Assembly (NCBI GenBank): GCA_963707905.1 | Contig: CAVPSA010000059.1 | Span: 558,001-622,000, forward strand | Reading direction: 5' to 3' | DNA from: DASXKD01 sp963707905 | GTDB taxonomy: Bacteria > Actinomycetota > Actinomycetes > Streptosporangiales > Streptosporangiaceae | Length of the DNA stretch: 64,000 nucleotides | Shown: in pieces, positions 37,613 to 47,686 of the stretch | How the letters are laid out: the number at the start of each line of letters is the position of its first letter | Position numbering within the stretch: the first letter of the stretch is position 1 | Program-made: the position numbers and the translations under genes | The notes under the pieces: model-generated | What the model saw: only the letters and a program-made list of their open reading frames with translations | Told to the model about the DNA's origin: nothing | The model's database searches: none

Positions 37613-38239
37613 TCAGTAGAGTTCTTCGGGCATGCGCCGGGAATATTCTTCGTCGTAGGCGGCGCCGTCGGTGCCGGGATTGCGCGCGGCGGCGAAGGCG
37701 CCGATCGTGGGCACGCCCTTGGGCCGCTCGCCCGCCGCCGACTTCCACAGGTTCGAGCGCACCAGCGCCTTGGGGCAGTGCTGGAACGCCTGCTCGACCG
37801 TCACGACCATGACGGTTGTGGGCGCCTTGCCGTCGACGGCGAAGCGGGTCCTGAGCCGCGGATCGACGCTGATGCGGGCGCGGCCATTGACGCGGTAGGT
37901 CTCGTTGGCACCGGGCGCGAAGAAGATGATCCCGACGCGCGGATCGGCCACCAGGTTCTTCAGCCCGTCGATGCGATTGTTGCCGCGCCGGTCGGGAATC
38001 ATCAGCGTCTTGCCGTCAGGCTCGACATGGACGAAGCCCGGCGCATCGCCCTTGGGCGAGCAGTCGAGCCCCTTGGCGCTGCCGGTGGCCAGCACCAGGA
38101 AGGGCGAGGCGGCGATGAAGGCGCGGCCCAGCGCATCGACGTGGTCGAGCTCCTTTTTCAGCACGCGCTCGTGCGGCGCGGCATAGAGCGCCGCCAGTTC
38201 TTCCGCGCTCGTCACGGTGAAATTTTCGATTCCGTCCAT
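37613..38239 (-). CDS. Pyridoxamine 5'-phosphate oxidase-family flavoprotein
   Basis: A 208-residue intact protein starting MDGIENFTVTSAEELAALYA. The split-barrel flavin fold is visible in FIAASPFLVLATGSAKGLDC, SPKGDAPGFVHVEPDGKTLM, IPDRRGNNRIDGLKNLVADP and VGIIFFAPGANETYRVNGRA. This matches the MSMEG_1061-type PPOX subgroup rather than true PdxH, so B6 synthesis is unlikely. It sits seven bases upstream of the FAD oxidoreductase and probably shares its operon. Confidence 0.8.
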   Translation of the reverse strand: MDGIENFTVTSAEELAALYAAPHERVLKKELDHVDALGRAFIAASPFLVLATGSAKGLDCSPKGDAPGFVHVEPDGKTLMIPDRRGNNRIDGLKNLVADPRVGIIFFAPGANETYRVNGRARISVDPRLRTRFAVDGKAPTTVMVVTVEQAFQHCPKALVRSNLWKSAAGERPKGVPTIGAFAAARNPGTDGAAYDEEYSRRMPEELY

Positions 38240-38273
38240 CGCCCGCGTTCCTCCCGCGGAAAAGTTTAGCGGA

Positions 38274-38750
38274 TTATCGCCCGACCGTGGGCGGAAAATC
38301 CGCGCCGGTGCCGATCAGGATTTCGAGGCAGCGCTGCAGCTCGCGCCAGCTTCGCGGCCCCATCTCGGCCGCGAGATCGGCGTAGATGCGCTCGGACTGG
38401 CGGATCACCGGCGCGATCACCGCGCGCCCGCGGCGGGTGATCGACACCGCGACGCGGCGCGCGTCCGCGCTGTTCTTGCGGCGCTCGACGATGCCCTTGC
38501 GCGCGAGCCCCGGAATGATGCGCGAGAGGCTCGCCGCGTGGATGCTGGTGCGCGCGGCCAGCTCGCTCATCTCGAGCGGCCCGGTCTCGGCGAGCGTGCG
38601 CAGGATGCGGCCCTGCTGGTCGGTCAGTCCTTGCTTGCGCAGATGCGGCCGGAAACGCTGCATCACCGCGTCGCGCGCGCGCAGGAGCTGCATCGGCAGC
38701 GCCACGCTGAAGGATTGTCTCGGCCGTTTGGGTCGCACCGATGTCGCCAT
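38274..38750 (-). CDS. MarR-family transcriptional regulator
   Basis: Starts MATSVRPKRPRQSFSVALPM at ATG 38750; 158 residues. A winged helix with LTDQQGRILRTLAETGPLEM, SELAARTSIHAASLSRIIPG and the wing RRKNSADARRVAVSITRRG is clear. It resembles the HpaR type that represses aromatic catabolism genes. It lies between two flavoenzyme genes in one direction, so it is likely their local regulator; the ligand is unknown. Confidence 0.82.
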   Translation of the reverse strand: MATSVRPKRPRQSFSVALPMQLLRARDAVMQRFRPHLRKQGLTDQQGRILRTLAETGPLEMSELAARTSIHAASLSRIIPGLARKGIVERRKNSADARRVAVSITRRGRAVIAPVIRQSERIYADLAAEMGPRSWRELQRCLEILIGTGADFPPTVGR

Positions 38751-38764
38751 GATCGCCGGCAGTG

Positions 38765-39898
38765 TCAGCGCCAGCCGGCCTGCACCAGGAGCGGGTAGGT
38801 CTTCTCCTGGAACTCGCGCATGCCCTCGACATAGCGCGCCCAGGAAAGAATGACCCCGTCGAAGCCGGCCTTCATCAGCCGGCCCAGCCCCTCGACGACT
38901 TGCTCTTTCGTGCCGACGATCTGGTAGCCGGCCCAGCCGCCGATGAAATGGATCTTGAGCTCGCGCAGCGCCTCGGCCGGGAAGGTTTCGCTGTTGATGC
39001 CCAATTGCCGTACGAGATTGTCGCACGCCTCCCAGTCGCCCTGCTCGTGCACATAGTAGTGGAGGAAGTCGCGCGCCTCCTTCTCGGTTTCGGCCTGGAC
39101 GATGTAGGCATTGGTCCACACCGGCAGCTCGACCTTGCGCGCGTCCCACGCGGCTTTCTTGTAGGCAGCGGCCTGCGCCGCCATCGCGTCGGGCTCGTGC
39201 GAGACGAGCGCGGTGAACGCCACATCGCAATATTGCGAGACGAAGTCGCGGCCCTTCTGCGAGCCGCCGGCGTTCATTACGACGGGATAGGGTTTCTGGA
39301 TCGGCTTGGGCGCCAGCCATCCGGCCTTGATGCGGTAGAAGCGGCCGTCGAAATCGAACTCCTCCTCGCGCGTCCACAACAGCTTGATGATCTCGAGCCA
39401 TTCGATCGCGCGCTCGTAGCGCGTGTCGTGGTCCTGCTGCGGCTCGCCGAACATCTCGATCTCCGGCTCGAACCAGCCGGTGACGACGTTGAGGCTGAAG
39501 CGGCCGTTGGTGATGTGGTCGATGGTGGTCGCCTGCTTGGCCGCCATCACCGGATGAACGGTCGGCACGTGCGAGGTGGCGAAGACGCCGCAATTCTTCG
39601 TCGTCGCGCCGACGCCGGCAGCCCAGGTATAGGATTCGAAGCCCGCCCCGTTGAAATTGGTCTCGCCGCCGAAACCCTTCCAGCGCCCGACCGGGACCAA
39701 CGCCTCGAAATCCATCTCGTCGCCCATCCGCGCCAGCGCCGACGTGCTGGGCCAGTCGGCCTTGAGCGTGCCGTCGATCCTCGAGATCGCGCAGCCGTGG
39801 CTGAGGTTGCTGGAAAACGTGCCGAGCTTGAGCTTGCGGCGGCCGAAGAGCGGATTGAGCGCCTCGCGCAATTGGTCCGACCGCGCAACATCTGCCAT
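38765..39898 (-). CDS. LLM-class flavin-dependent monooxygenase (RutA/SfnG-like)
   Basis: Intact, 377 residues, start ATG 39898 (MADVARSDQLREALNPLFGR). The motifs KLGTFSSNLSHGCAISRIDG and TLKADWPSTSALARMGDEMD resemble pyrimidine oxygenase RutA and alkanesulfone monooxygenases; GRFSLNVVTGWFEPEIEMFG and QYCDVAFTALVSHEP follow. Such enzymes are FMNH2-dependent and add oxygen to small N- or S-compounds. It is the first gene of a minus-strand run (MarR, PPOX, FAD oxidoreductase). Confidence 0.82.
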   Translation of the reverse strand: MADVARSDQLREALNPLFGRRKLKLGTFSSNLSHGCAISRIDGTLKADWPSTSALARMGDEMDFEALVPVGRWKGFGGETNFNGAGFESYTWAAGVGATTKNCGVFATSHVPTVHPVMAAKQATTIDHITNGRFSLNVVTGWFEPEIEMFGEPQQDHDTRYERAIEWLEIIKLLWTREEEFDFDGRFYRIKAGWLAPKPIQKPYPVVMNAGGSQKGRDFVSQYCDVAFTALVSHEPDAMAAQAAAYKKAAWDARKVELPVWTNAYIVQAETEKEARDFLHYYVHEQGDWEACDNLVRQLGINSETFPAEALRELKIHFIGGWAGYQIVGTKEQVVEGLGRLMKAGFDGVILSWARYVEGMREFQEKTYPLLVQAGWR

Positions 39899-40008
39899 GA
39901 TTCCGCTCGCTCTTTTGCGTCCCGCGCCAAGTCTGCGATGAAACCGGTACGCGCGCCAGCGCATTGACATCGGCCGGCGCCCGCCGGAGATTCGCCGCGC
40001 CGTTCGAC

Positions 40009-40974
40009 ATGAAAGAATCCGTTCGCGTCCTCCTCTGTGCGAGCTTGGGCAAGGCCGAGATCGCGGCTGCGCTCGAGGACCTGCAGCATGTCCATCTGAC
40101 CGTCGCGCCTGACACGGAAGCGGTGATTGCTGCGCTCGCCGATCACGACGTGCTGATGTGCCCGAACCCGGTCTATACCGCGCCGCTCGCGGCGGCGCTG
40201 GGTAAGCGCACGAGCCGTGTCGAATGGCTGCAGCTTCTCACCGCGGGCTATGACGCGCTCGTCGAGTTCGGCGCGCCCCGGAGCCTGGTCGTGACCGGCG
40301 CCGGCGACGCCTATGCGCCGGCGGTCGCTACCCATGCGGTGACGCTGATGCTTGCGCTCGAGCGGCGCATCCTCGATTGCGCGGCGAACAAGAGTGCGGG
40401 GCGCTGGGACCGCGCGATGAGCGCCAGGATGTCGATCCCCTACGGCGGCGAGGTCGCGATCGTGGGCTTCGGCAGCATCGGCCAGCAGATCGCGCAAATC
40501 GTCCGGGCGATGGGCGCGCGGGTGGTCGCGGTGACGAGGAGCGCCAAGCCCTCGCCGCTCGCCGATGCGGTCGAGCCCATCGGCAATCTCCACGCCGTGC
40601 TGCCGCGTGCCAATGTCGTGATCCTGGGGCTGCCGCTCGCGCCCGAGACGCGGCATCTGATCGGCGCGGCGGAGCTGCGGCTGATGAAGCGGGGCGCCGT
40701 CCTGGTCAACATCGCGCGCGGTGCGCTCGTCGATACGGAGGCGCTTGCCGCGGCGCTCGGCGACGGCACCATCGCGGGCGCGGGCCTCGACGTCACCGAC
40801 CCCGAGCCGCTGCCCGACGGGCACGTGTTATGGCGCGCGCCCAATCTCATCGTCACGCCGCATGTCGCGGGGTCGTGCGGGAAGCTCGGCGGCGCGCGGC
40901 TTGCCGCCGTCGCGGTCGACAATCTCGGCCGCTATATGAGGGGCGAGCCGCTCGCCCATACGATCGCGCTCTAG
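40009..40974 (+). CDS. D-2-hydroxyacid dehydrogenase
   Basis: The start is chosen at ATG 40009 (MKESVRVLLCASLGKAEIAA). The NAD(P)-binding Rossmann motif is GEVAIVGFGSIGQQIAQIV at about residues 147-165; later the family motif NIARGALVDTEALAAAL and the catalytic DVTDPEPLPDGHVLWRAPNL with TPHVAGSCG (His). It interconverts 2-oxo and D-2-hydroxy acids. It begins a three-gene operon with an enolase-superfamily enzyme 11 bases downstream, suggesting sugar-acid metabolism. Confidence 0.83.
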   Translation: MKESVRVLLCASLGKAEIAAALEDLQHVHLTVAPDTEAVIAALADHDVLMCPNPVYTAPLAAALGKRTSRVEWLQLLTAGYDALVEFGAPRSLVVTGAGDAYAPAVATHAVTLMLALERRILDCAANKSAGRWDRAMSARMSIPYGGEVAIVGFGSIGQQIAQIVRAMGARVVAVTRSAKPSPLADAVEPIGNLHAVLPRANVVILGLPLAPETRHLIGAAELRLMKRGAVLVNIARGALVDTEALAAALGDGTIAGAGLDVTDPEPLPDGHVLWRAPNLIVTPHVAGSCGKLGGARLAAVAVDNLGRYMRGEPLAHTIAL

Positions 40975-40985
40975 GGAGCCGTCCG

Positions 40986-42179
40986 ATGCGCATCACGAAG
41001 CTCGAAAGCCTTCACGCCGACGGCGGCTGGCGCACCTTTTCGTTCCTCAAGCTCTCGACCGACGAGGGCGTGGTCGGCTGGTCGGAATACAGCGACGGGT
41101 TCGGCGCCGGCGGCACGACCGAGCTCATCCAGAAATTTGCGCCGATCGTCGTCGGCATGGACCCGCGCGAGGTCGGCCGTCTCAACGCGACGCTCCACGC
41201 CATCACCAAGCTCGCCGCCGGCGGCCTCAACGCACAGGCGATCGCCGCGATCGAGAATGCCTGCATCGACGTGAAGGCGCGGGCGCTGGGCGTGCCCGTG
41301 TGCCAGCTCTTCGGCGGCGCGGTGCGCGAGCGCATTCCAGTCTACTGGTCGCATTGCGGCATGTTCCGCCTGCGCTTCCCCGAATTTTTTGAGAAGCATC
41401 TGGGCAAGCCGCGCATCCGCGGCCGCGACGATCTGAAATGCCTCGGCGAGGAGGCGGTGGCGCGCGGCTTCAAGACGATCAAGACCAATCCGATCTTCTT
41501 CGACGGTCCGGAGCCGCGCAGCTTCAACGGCGGCTTCCGCATCGCGCCGGGGTTTCTCGAGCGCAACGTCGACGCGCGCATCGTCGGCTCGGTGACGGAG
41601 GTGCTGGCGGCGTTCCGCGACGGGCTCGGCCCGCAGCCCGGCATCCTGTGCGACCTCAATTTCAGCCAGCGCACCGAGGGCTTCATCCGCATCGCCAAGG
41701 CGGCCGAGCCCTACAACCTCACCTGGCTCGAATGCGACAGCCTCGATCCCAAGGCGCTGGCCTATCTGCGCCGCTCGACCTCGACGCCGATCGCGTCGCT
41801 CGAGGCGATCTACGGGCTCGCGGGCTACCGGCCGTTCTTCGAGGAATACGCGGTCGATGCGGCGATCATCGACGTGCCGTGGAACGGGCTCTACCAGGCG
41901 GTCCGCATCGCGACCCTGGCGGACGCGTTCGAGGTCAATGTCGCGCCGCATAATTTCAACGGTCCCATCGGCGACCTGATGAGCGCGCATTTCTGCGCTG
42001 CGGTGCCGAATTTCCGCATCATGGAATACGAGGCCGACGACGTGCCGTGGAAGCAGGAGCTGCTGACCGAGCCCAACCGCGTCGAGAACGGCGAGTTCAT
42101 CCTGCCGCAGGGCCCGGGCTGGGGTGCGGCGGTCAACGAGGACGCGGTCCGGGCGCATCCGCCCGCTGCGCGCAAATAG
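40986..42179 (+). CDS. Mandelate racemase/muconate lactonising-type enolase superfamily enzyme
   Basis: Intact, 397 residues from ATG 40986. Catalytic features: KTIKTN (about residue 162), metal ligands in CDLNF (about 222), WLECD (about 249) and IASLEAIYG (about 275), and the general acid/base His in NVAPHNFNGP (about 322). This set fits acid-sugar dehydratases or racemases; the active-site loop is not diagnostic of one substrate. It lies between a 2-hydroxyacid dehydrogenase and a MetE-like gene with short gaps. Confidence 0.83.
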   Translation: MRITKLESLHADGGWRTFSFLKLSTDEGVVGWSEYSDGFGAGGTTELIQKFAPIVVGMDPREVGRLNATLHAITKLAAGGLNAQAIAAIENACIDVKARALGVPVCQLFGGAVRERIPVYWSHCGMFRLRFPEFFEKHLGKPRIRGRDDLKCLGEEAVARGFKTIKTNPIFFDGPEPRSFNGGFRIAPGFLERNVDARIVGSVTEVLAAFRDGLGPQPGILCDLNFSQRTEGFIRIAKAAEPYNLTWLECDSLDPKALAYLRRSTSTPIASLEAIYGLAGYRPFFEEYAVDAAIIDVPWNGLYQAVRIATLADAFEVNVAPHNFNGPIGDLMSAHFCAAVPNFRIMEYEADDVPWKQELLTEPNRVENGEFILPQGPGWGAAVNEDAVRAHPPAARK

Positions 42180-42189
42180 GGAGACGCCG

Positions 42190-43290
42190 ATGCAGCGAAC
42201 GAAGCCGCCCTTCCGCGCCGATCATGTCGGCAGCCTGCTGCGCCCCGCGGCGCTGCGCGAGGCGCGCGCCCGGCGCCAGAGCGGCGGGATCACCGAGGCC
42301 GCGCTCAAGGCCGTCGAGGACCGCGAGATCGAGCGGATCGTCGCGCGCCAGGAAGAGGTCGGGCTCGATGCCATCACCGACGGCGAATTCCGGCGCTCGT
42401 GGTGGCATCTCGATTTCCTCGCCGGGCTCGACGGCGTCGAATGGTACGAGATGGAGCATGGCATCGCCTTCACCGGCACCAGGACGCGCTCCCAGGGCGT
42501 GCGCGTCGTCGGCAAGGTCGGCTTCTCGGGCCATCCCATGATCGACCATTTCAAGTTCGTGCAGGCTCGCACCAAGCGCATGCCCAAGATGACCATTCCG
42601 GCGCCCTCGGCGCTCTACGGCCGCACCGGCCGCGGGCCGATCAGCCGCGAGGCCTATCCCTCGATCGACAATTTCTTCGCCGATCTCGGCGCCGCCTATC
42701 GCAAGGCAGTGCGCGCCTTCGCCGACGCGGGCTGCCGCTATCTCCAACTCGACGAGGTGTTCATCGCCATGCTGTGCGATGAGGCCTACTGCAGGGCCGT
42801 GAAGGAGCGCGGCGACGACCCGAAGCGCCTCGGCGAGATCTACGGCGACCTCATCAACGAGGCGATGGCGGACATTCCCGCCGGCATGACCATCACGATG
42901 CATCTCTGCCGCGGCAATTTCCGCTCCACCTTCATGGGCAAGGGCGCCTACGACGCGGTCGCGGAAGTGTTATTCGACCGGATCAAGGTGCACGGCTATT
43001 TCATGGAGTATGACACCGACCGTGCCGGCGGATTCGAGCCATTGCGCAATTTGCGAAAGGATCGCGTCGCCGTGTTGGGCCTCGTCACCTCGAAAAGCGG
43101 CCTGCTCGAAAGCAAGGACCTGCTCAAACGGCGCATCGAGGAGGCGACCAAATACGTCGACCTCGACCGGCTGTGCCTGTCGCCGCAATGCGGCTTCGCC
43201 TCGACCGAGGAGGGCAACCTTCTGACCGAGGACGAGCAATGGGCGAAGCTGCGGCTGGTGGTCGAAGTCGCGAAGGAAGTGTGGGGATAG
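42190..43290 (+). CDS. MetE C-terminal-domain-like methyltransferase
   Basis: A 366-residue intact protein from ATG 42190. It corresponds only to the catalytic C-terminal barrel of cobalamin-independent methionine synthase: FRADHVGSLLRP, ITDGEFRRSWWHLDFLAGLD, zinc ligands in TMHLCRGN (His and Cys) and LSPQCGF (Cys), and LGLVTSKSGLLESKDLLKRR. The folate-binding N-terminal domain is absent. Such short proteins act on other methyl donors or are of unknown role; operon context with an enolase-superfamily enzyme suggests a catabolic, not methionine, function. Confidence 0.8.
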   Translation: MQRTKPPFRADHVGSLLRPAALREARARRQSGGITEAALKAVEDREIERIVARQEEVGLDAITDGEFRRSWWHLDFLAGLDGVEWYEMEHGIAFTGTRTRSQGVRVVGKVGFSGHPMIDHFKFVQARTKRMPKMTIPAPSALYGRTGRGPISREAYPSIDNFFADLGAAYRKAVRAFADAGCRYLQLDEVFIAMLCDEAYCRAVKERGDDPKRLGEIYGDLINEAMADIPAGMTITMHLCRGNFRSTFMGKGAYDAVAEVLFDRIKVHGYFMEYDTDRAGGFEPLRNLRKDRVAVLGLVTSKSGLLESKDLLKRRIEEATKYVDLDRLCLSPQCGFASTEEGNLLTEDEQWAKLRLVVEVAKEVWG

Positions 43291-43355
43291 GCCTCAGCGA
43301 ACAACCATCGTACAATCCGGATCCTGTACCATCGCCGCAAATGGAGGAAGCCGAC

Positions 43356-43811
43356 ATGACGACGAAATTTTCCCGACGGGCGCTGATGTTTGTGCCGGCC
43401 CTGGCCTTCGCCGCCTGGGCAGGGCAGGCGCAGGCCGCGCCGCAGTCCTTCAAGGTGCAGCTCGACGGTGCGAGCGAGGTGCCGCCGGTCCAGACCGCCG
43501 GCAAGGCGACCGCGAACATCACCTACGACCCGGTGACGCGCGTCCTGACCTGGAACGTCACCTATGAGGGTCTGTCCGGGCCGGCGACGATGGCGCATTT
43601 CCACGGGCCCGCCGCCGCGGGCAAGAACGGCCCGGTGGTGGTCTGGGTCAGCAAGCAGGGCAGCCCGGCCACGAGTCCGTTGAGCGGCGAGGCGACGCTC
43701 ACCCCGGAACAGGCGCAGCAATTCGCCACCGGCGATTGGTACGTGAACGTGCACACCCAGGCGCATCCGGCCGGCGAGATTCGCGGCCAGGTGATCCCGC
43801 CTAAGGGCTGA
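43356..43811 (+). CDS. CHRD-domain exported protein
   Basis: The start is ATG 43356 (MTTKFSRRALMFVPALAFAA) because GGAGG (43343-43347) is eight bases upstream; a signal peptide with twin arginine (FSRRALMF) ends at QAQAA. The mature part is a CHRD domain: QLDGASEVPPVQTAGKATAN, MAHFHGPAAAGKNGPVV, YVNVHTQAHPAGEIRGQV. CHRD domains occur in extracytoplasmic proteins of unknown function. The gene is intact. Confidence 0.85.
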   Translation: MTTKFSRRALMFVPALAFAAWAGQAQAAPQSFKVQLDGASEVPPVQTAGKATANITYDPVTRVLTWNVTYEGLSGPATMAHFHGPAAAGKNGPVVVWVSKQGSPATSPLSGEATLTPEQAQQFATGDWYVNVHTQAHPAGEIRGQVIPPKG

Positions 43812-43817
43812 CCACGC

Positions 43818-44480
43818 TCAGATCAGGTTGGCGATCACGGCTGCGGCAGCGGCGCCGCAGCCGAGGAGGAAAAGCGCGCGCGCGCCGCCGGCCATCCGCG
43901 GCGCGGGCACGCTTGGCGGCAGGAGCTTGCGGCCGGTGATCATCGGCCGCAGCAAATTCTGCCCTTTCACCACGGCATAGAGCACGATCGCCAGGACGTG
44001 CAGCGAAACGGCGGCGAGCAGCGCATCCCAGAAAATGCTGTGGAGATCGGTGATGGCGTTGGCGAAGGGCGCCGGCATCATCGGGGTATAGCGCCCGACA
44101 TCGGCGACATCGTTGGCGACGTAGAGGCCGGTCAGCACCTCGCCGAAGAGCAGCGCGAGAAGGAGCAGCACCATCCAGCCGCCGGCCGGATTGTGCCCCA
44201 CCTGGAGGTCGGGCTCGCGGCGAAACGCCCGCACGAGATAGCGCGCCGCCGTGCGCGGCGAGGCGACGAAGCGGGAAAAGAGGTCCGTCTCGCTGCCGAA
44301 GACTCCCCAGAGCAGGCGAAACACCAGCAGCGCGAGCAGCGCGTCGCCCACCCGCGCGTGCCAATCCATCCAGTTGAGCTTCCACGTCGCATAGGCCGCG
44401 ATCACCAGCGCAACGACGAGCCAATGGAAGAAGCGTGTCGCCATGTCCCAGACGAGAATGAAGCGGCCTTGGCTCTGCAT
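43818..44480 (-). CDS. Cytochrome b561-type membrane protein
   Basis: Start ATG 44480 (MQSQGRFILVWDMATRFFHW). Four membrane helices with histidines placed as heme ligands: FFHWLVVALVIAAY, WHARVGDALLALLVFRLLWG, AGGWMVLLLLALLFGEVLTG, and TDLHSIFWDALLAAVSLHVL. This fits the Ni/Fe-hydrogenase-type cytochrome b561 family that passes electrons between a periplasmic c-type cytochrome and quinone. It is convergent with the CHRD gene, seven bases from its stop. Confidence 0.8.
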   Translation of the reverse strand: MQSQGRFILVWDMATRFFHWLVVALVIAAYATWKLNWMDWHARVGDALLALLVFRLLWGVFGSETDLFSRFVASPRTAARYLVRAFRREPDLQVGHNPAGGWMVLLLLALLFGEVLTGLYVANDVADVGRYTPMMPAPFANAITDLHSIFWDALLAAVSLHVLAIVLYAVVKGQNLLRPMITGRKLLPPSVPAPRMAGGARALFLLGCGAAAAAVIANLI

Positions 44481-44499
44481 GCGCGCCGCCGCAGACGGT

Positions 44500-44874
44500 C
44501 TAGGGCGCGGGCTGTGCCAGGAGCGCCGCGATCTTCTCAAGGAGGCGCGGCAGCTCGACGGGCTTGGTGTCGTAATCGTCGCAGCCGGCCGCCAGCGCCT
44601 TTTCGCGGTCGCCGGCCATCGAGTGGGCCGAAAGGGCGATGACCGGGATGTGGCGCGTCTCGGCCGCGCCCTTGAGGCGGCGCGTCGCCTCCCACCCGTC
44701 CATGACCGGGAGGCTCAGATCCATGAGGATGAGCTTCGGCTGCTCCTGCTGCGCGAGGGCGATGCCGCTCTCGCCATCCCGCGCCGCCATGACCTCGTAG
44801 CCGCGCCGCTTCAGCCGGTTCGACAGCATGTAGAAATTGTCGTCGTTGTCTTCGATGTAGAGAATCTTGATCAT
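44500..44874 (-). CDS. Stand-alone CheY-like response regulator
   Basis: Starts MIKILYIEDNDDNFYMLSNR at ATG 44874, one base after the stop of the hybrid kinase. The receiver fold is complete: acidic pocket EDNDD, phosphorylated D in LILMDLSLPVMDGW, T/S in VIALSAHSM, and the lysine in YDTKPVELPRLL. It has no output domain, so it likely relays phosphate from the adjacent kinase or regulates by protein contact. Confidence 0.85.
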   Translation of the reverse strand: MIKILYIEDNDDNFYMLSNRLKRRGYEVMAARDGESGIALAQQEQPKLILMDLSLPVMDGWEATRRLKGAAETRHIPVIALSAHSMAGDREKALAAGCDDYDTKPVELPRLLEKIAALLAQPAP

Positions 44875-44875
44875 C

Positions 44876-47686
44876 TCAAACGCCCATCTCGCGTTCCGCG
44901 GCGACCGCGTAGCGGCCGACGACACTGCGGATTTCGGCCAACAGCTCGTCCTGCCCGTAGGCGGCCTTTTGCAGCACATGCTCGACGCCGCCCTGAAGGC
45001 GCCGCCGCTCTTCGTCCGAGAGATCGGCCGCGGTGACGACGATGACCGGCGTCGCGCCGATCTCGGGCAGCGTGCGCAGCTTGGCCAGAAACGCGAACCC
45101 GTCCATTTCCGGCATCAGCAGGTCGAGCAGGATGAGGTTGGGCCGATCGCTCTCGAGGCGCTGGAGCGCCTCGCGGCCGTTCGCCGCGGTGGCGACGGCC
45201 CAGCCCTCGCCGACGAGGAGCCGCCGCATCAGCTCCCGCGCGGCCTCCTCGTCCTCGACGACGAGGGCGCGGGGCGTCGCGCCCTTGACCTTGAAGGGCG
45301 CCAGCGCCGCGGCCAGCCGCACGCGATCGACGGGCTTGGTGAGATAGGCCGAGGCGCCCAGCGCGAACCCTTTCTGCTTCTCGTCGATGATGCTCAGCAT
45401 GATGACCGGGATGTTCGCGAGCGCCGGGTCGGCGCGGATTTCCTGCAGAACGCTCCAGCCGTCGAGCTGGTTCATCAGCACGTCGAGTGTGATGACCGAC
45501 GGCATCAGTTCGCGCGCGAGCGCCAGACCCTCGGCGCCGTCGCCCGCGGTCACGACGTCGAAGCCCTCGCGGCTCAGCACGCGCCGCATCAGGTCGCGCA
45601 CGGTCTGGTCGTCGTCGATGACGAGAACGCGGTTGGTGCGCGCCCGCGGCAACGGCGCGGCCGATCGCTCGTGCCCGGCAGACGCGGCTTCGGGCTCGGC
45701 CGCCGCGAAGGGTTCGGCGCCCGCGGCCGGCAGCCGCACCGCAAAGGTCGTGCCGACGCCAGGGGCGCTCTCGACCGCGATCGCGCCGCCGAGCATGCGG
45801 CAGAGCCGGTCGGTGATGGCGAGGCCGAGGCCAGTGCCGCCGTATTTCCGCGTCGTCGAGCTGTCGGCCTGGGTGAATTCCTGGAACAGCTTGGCGATCT
45901 GCTCTTGCGTCATGCCGATGCCGGTATCGGAGATGCGGAAATGGATCCAGTCCGCGCCATCCTCCTGCGCGCGCGACACGGTGAGGGAGACCGTGCCTTT
46001 CTCGGTGAACTTGCAGGCGTTGCTGAGGAGATTGAGGACGATCTGGCGCAGCCGCGTCACATCGCAGCGCATCGCGCCGATGTCGGCCGGCCGCTCGACG
46101 ACGAGGCGATTGCCGTTCTTGCGCCGCGAGCGGCTCGGCCGCGCCCGCCACATCCGCGACGAGGGTAGCGAGGTCGATGTCCTCGTAGTGCAGTTCGAGC
46201 TTCCCCGCCTCGATCTTCGACAGGTCGAGGACTTCGTTGATCAGCTCGAGGAGATGCTTGCCGGCGCGGCTGATGCGGCCCAGCGGTTCGATATTCGCCT
46301 CCGCGCCGGTTTCCTCGGCTTCCTCGATCAGCATCTCGGTGATGCCGATGACGGCGTTCAAGGGCGTGCGCAGCTCGTGGCTCATCGTCGCGAGGAAGCG
46401 GCTCTTGGCGAGCGTCGCCTGCATCGCCTCGTCGCGCGCGTCGGCGAGCCGGTCGACGAGCTCGCCCAATTGCCGCTCGCGTTCCTTGATCTCGGTGATG
46501 TCGCTGAAGACGCCGACGATGCCGCCTTCGGCCGTCGGATGCTCGCTGATCCTGAGCCATTTTCCGTTGGCGCGCCGCTGCTCGAAGGCGTCGGTCGGAT
46601 GACGGTGCTGTGCGACCCGATCGGCGAGCCAGGCCTCGGTGTCCGCGGACGCGTCGGGAATGAGACCGGCCCGCGCCGTCGAGCGGAGGACCGTCTCGTA
46701 GGCGGTCCCCGGCGGGAAGGCGCCATCTGAACGGCCGCACATCTCGGCGTAGCGGCGATTGCTGACGATCAGCCGATCCTCCGCATCATAGAGGGCGAAG
46801 CCCTCCGAGATCGTCTCGATCGCCTCGCTCAACTGCGACTGCGCAAGCCGCGCTTCGGCTTCGGCGTGCTGGCGCTCGCGTTCGAGCCGCTCGCGCTCGG
46901 CGAGGCTGTCGCGCAGCATGGTCAGCGCCCGCGTCATCGCGCCGATCTCGTCGTGGCCGGCTTCGGGAATGGGCACGTCGAGCTGCCCCTGGGTGATGGC
47001 GGTCATGCTGCGGCCGAGCCGCCGCAAGGGCGTATTGATCGAGCGCACGATGAAGCGCGGTAAGGCTCAGCGCGACCGCGAAGGCGACGATGCCGACCGT
47101 CACGGACAGATCGACCGCGCGGTTCGCCTCGCGCATCGAGGCGTCGCGCCGCTGCGACCGACTGCCGCTCGACCCGGTCGACGATCGCCTCGATCTCGCG
47201 GTCGACGGAGAGAATGTGCGCCTGCGCCTGCGCCATCAGCTCGTTTCCGGCGGCGCTGTCGTCGCTCGAATAGGCCTCGGCGGCCTTCTTCGCCAGCTGC
47301 GGTCAGCGCATCGACCTCGCGCTCGATGGCGGCGACGCCGGCCGCATCGACGGGCGCGATCGTCTTCAGGTCGGCGTCGAGCTCGGCCTTCGCGGCATCG
47401 GCGTTCTGCTGTGACCGGGCGAGCAAGGTCACCGCGAGATCGGTCAGCCAGTATTTGAGATCGCCGAAATGCTTGCTCGCGTTGTTCGCGTTCCTGACGA
47501 TCGAGACGAGTTGGGCCTCGTCGGCAAGAGAATTCCGAAGTCGCGCGCAAGCTCGCGGGTGAGGAGCGCGGACGACGCGGTAAGAATCGCGAGCAGCAGC
47601 ACCGCAAGGAAGATCAGCCGCCCGCGGATCGACAGATACGGCATCCGGACCTTTCCCACGCGCGGATGAGCCGAGGCAAAAGTCAT
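44876..47686 (-). CDS. Hybrid sensor histidine kinase with two receiver domains, frameshifted
   Basis: Start ATG 47686 (or 47644, which has GGAAAGG upstream). Order: membrane helix IFLAVLLLAILTASSALLTR, a sensory region, HAMP with LGRSMTAITQGQLDVPIPEA, PAS (FALYDAEDRLIVSNRRYAEM), HisKA with the phosphorylated His in ATMSHELRTPLNAVIG, HATPase (LNLLSNACKFTEKGTVSL, YGGTGLGLAITDRL), then two receivers: VITLDVLMNQLDGWSVL and LILLDLLMPEMDGFAFL. Frame changes near 46130, 47060, 47150, 47300 and 47525. About 930 residues. It probably phosphorylates the adjacent stand-alone receiver and perhaps the divergent receiver-cyclase. Confidence 0.83.
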
